DNA of 64,000 nucleotides from an uncultured Alteromonadaceae bacterium. Its GTDB lineage: Bacteria; Pseudomonadota; Gammaproteobacteria; Enterobacterales; Alteromonadaceae. Under the pieces are notes generated by a model. It saw only the letters and a list, made by a program, of their open reading frames with translations, ran no database searches and was not told where the DNA came from. This document shows, piece by piece, positions 63,260 through 64,000 of this stretch. Location of the stretch: contig CANNDC010000017.1 in assembly GCA_947503265.1 (NCBI GenBank), positions 20,686 to 84,685 on the forward strand, given 5' to 3'. Position 1 is the stretch's first letter. Each line of letters begins with the position of its first letter. Made by a program: the position numbers and the translations under genes.

Positions 63260-63442
63260 ATGAGTGTGATGACAGTGGCTGAAGTAGCAGAATTTTTAGG
63301 TGTTCAAGAATTGCGTATAGAACGTCTAGAGCGAGAGAGCCTGTTAATTTCAAAAGACAAAGATGAAAACGGCAAACCGCTATTTGATCGAAACGTTGTA
63401 GAAAAATACAAGGAATTCGCAGAACGAATCGGTGGTATATAG
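63260..63442 (+). CDS. small MerR-like helix-turn-helix protein
   Basis: 60 residues. MTVAEVAEFLGVQELRIERLERESLL is the MerR/excisionase-type winged-helix start (tolerating a missing ligand domain), followed by DENGKPLFDRNVVEKYKEF. SD AGAGG seven bases upstream. Such proteins work as small repressors or recombination directionality factors. It lies between the MarC gene and the IS256 transposase, without known partners. Confidence 0.7.
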   Translation: MSVMTVAEVAEFLGVQELRIERLERESLLISKDKDENGKPLFDRNVVEKYKEFAERIGGI

Positions 63443-63540
63443 CGAACAGCAGAACCGTGCTGAACAAGGCTAGCTTGCAAATTACGGAGCGATATAAATC
63501 ACTTCAAGACCCTGTAACAGATTCTGTGTAACTGCCATTG

Positions 63541-64000
63541 TTAAACATAATCGGTGAGTCGTTGTTCAAATTCAATCATAAAACGACTCATCGCTTGTCG
63601 CCAGTTTCTTATTGGCATTGTCCATTTCTTGGACGCATCTTTTATCGCCAAGTAAATCACCTTTTTCGCAGAATCATCGCTGGGAAACAGTTTGCGTTTC
63701 TTAATGGCTTTGCGGATAACACTGTTGAGTGATTCGATTGCGTTGGTGGTGTAGATAGCCTTTCGAATATCTTCGGGGTACTTGAACAGCGTGTTGATGT
63801 TTTGCCAATGTGCATGCCAGGACTTGGCGATTTGTGGGTATTTGTCATCCCATCGTTGGGCAAATTGGTCAAGAGCCAGTAAGCCTTCCTCTTCGGTAGA
63901 GGACTGATAGATTTTCTTTAAGTCCGCCGTCACCGCTTTGTAGTCTTTCCAAGGCACGAACTTCAACGAATTACGCACCATGTGCACGATGCACAGCTGA
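63541..64000 (-). CDS. IS256-family (Mutator) transposase, N-terminal part beyond the window
   Basis: The frame is open to the right edge and gives the C-terminal about 153 residues: QLCIVHMVRNSLKFVPWKD, then YTTNAIESLNSVIRKAIKKR with the terminal catalytic Glu of the DDE triad, and YLAIKDASKKWTMPIRNWRQ. The end of the gene is at 63541. The element must start upstream of 63541 and extend past 64000; the left inverted repeat lies near 63505-63540 but I cannot place it. Confidence 0.85.
   Translation of the reverse strand, partial: QLCIVHMVRNSLKFVPWKDYKAVTADLKKIYQSSTEEEGLLALDQFAQRWDDKYPQIAKSWHAHWQNINTLFKYPEDIRKAIYTTNAIESLNSVIRKAIKKRKLFPSDDSAKKVIYLAIKDASKKWTMPIRNWRQAMSRFMIEFEQRLTDYV

Overview
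The window looks like chromosomal DNA of a marine gammaproteobacterium of the order Alteromonadales, in the Alteromonas/Glaciecola/Paraglaciecola neighbourhood. This is an inference from gene content: ubiE-ubiJ-ubiB next to tatABC-tatD, priA next to a SPOR protein and divergent from rpmE, metJ divergent from metF, ftsY-ftsE-ftsX beside rsmD and near rpoH, plus a marine-type complement of a GH16 glycanase, exported peptidases and a PEP-CTERM protein. No rRNA, tRNA or CRISPR array was seen. The DNA reads as moderately AT-rich throughout.

Layout. 1-6841: ubiquinone genes ubiE, ubiJ, ubiB and the Tat operon tatA, tatB, tatC, an exported protein, tatD (cut by the left edge), all on the minus strand but split by a plus-strand predicted outer-membrane protein gene. 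7237-11179: accessory genes: a Tag-like glycosylase homologue, a peptidoglycan hydrolase plus lipoprotein pair, a 58-residue membrane protein and a GH16 lipoprotein. 11397-15035: prlC and gor. 15269-22868: a DUF418 protein, an exported amidohydrolase, a small exported protein, an M20 peptidase remnant, a lipoprotein FAD oxidase and a SARP-like TPR regulator. 23113-24346: an IS3-family element with a broken orfB. 24435-28506: an S9 peptidase, a metallo-beta-lactamase-fold protein and a PEP-CTERM protein.

28684-35321 is the most unusual segment: five same-strand genes encoding an ECF sigma factor, a membrane-anchored anti-sigma-like protein, an animal-type heme peroxidase, an orphan protein, and a 1102-residue TPR-CHAT (caspase-like) protein with an intact His-Cys dyad and an N-terminal export signal. 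I propose a stress or damage response in which the CHAT protease cuts the anti-sigma factor. The logic resembles the TPR-CHAT/Csx30/sigma module of type III-E CRISPR, but here there is no CRISPR component.

35395-50584 is mostly core: hslVU with a near-perfect sigma-32 promoter, a methyltransferase, an AraC regulator facing a SemiSWEET, the ftsN-like gene, priA, rpmE, malic enzyme, metJ/metF with met boxes, yihY, a PhoD-like phosphatase, a DUF2959 lipoprotein, a proline iminopeptidase and dtd. 50679-64000: fabY (yiiD), a roughly 0.8-kb block of direct repeats, rpoH, two tandem EAL-HDOD genes inserted between rpoH and ftsX, ftsXE-ftsY, rsmD, a medium-chain reductase, moeB, yjaG, a MarC protein, a small MerR-like protein and the edge of an IS256-family transposase.

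Regulatory links visible inside the window: RpoH (52548-53399) should drive the hslVU promoter at 37322-37349; MetJ should bind the boxes at 44919-44978 between its own gene and metF; the ECF factor probably drives its own operon.
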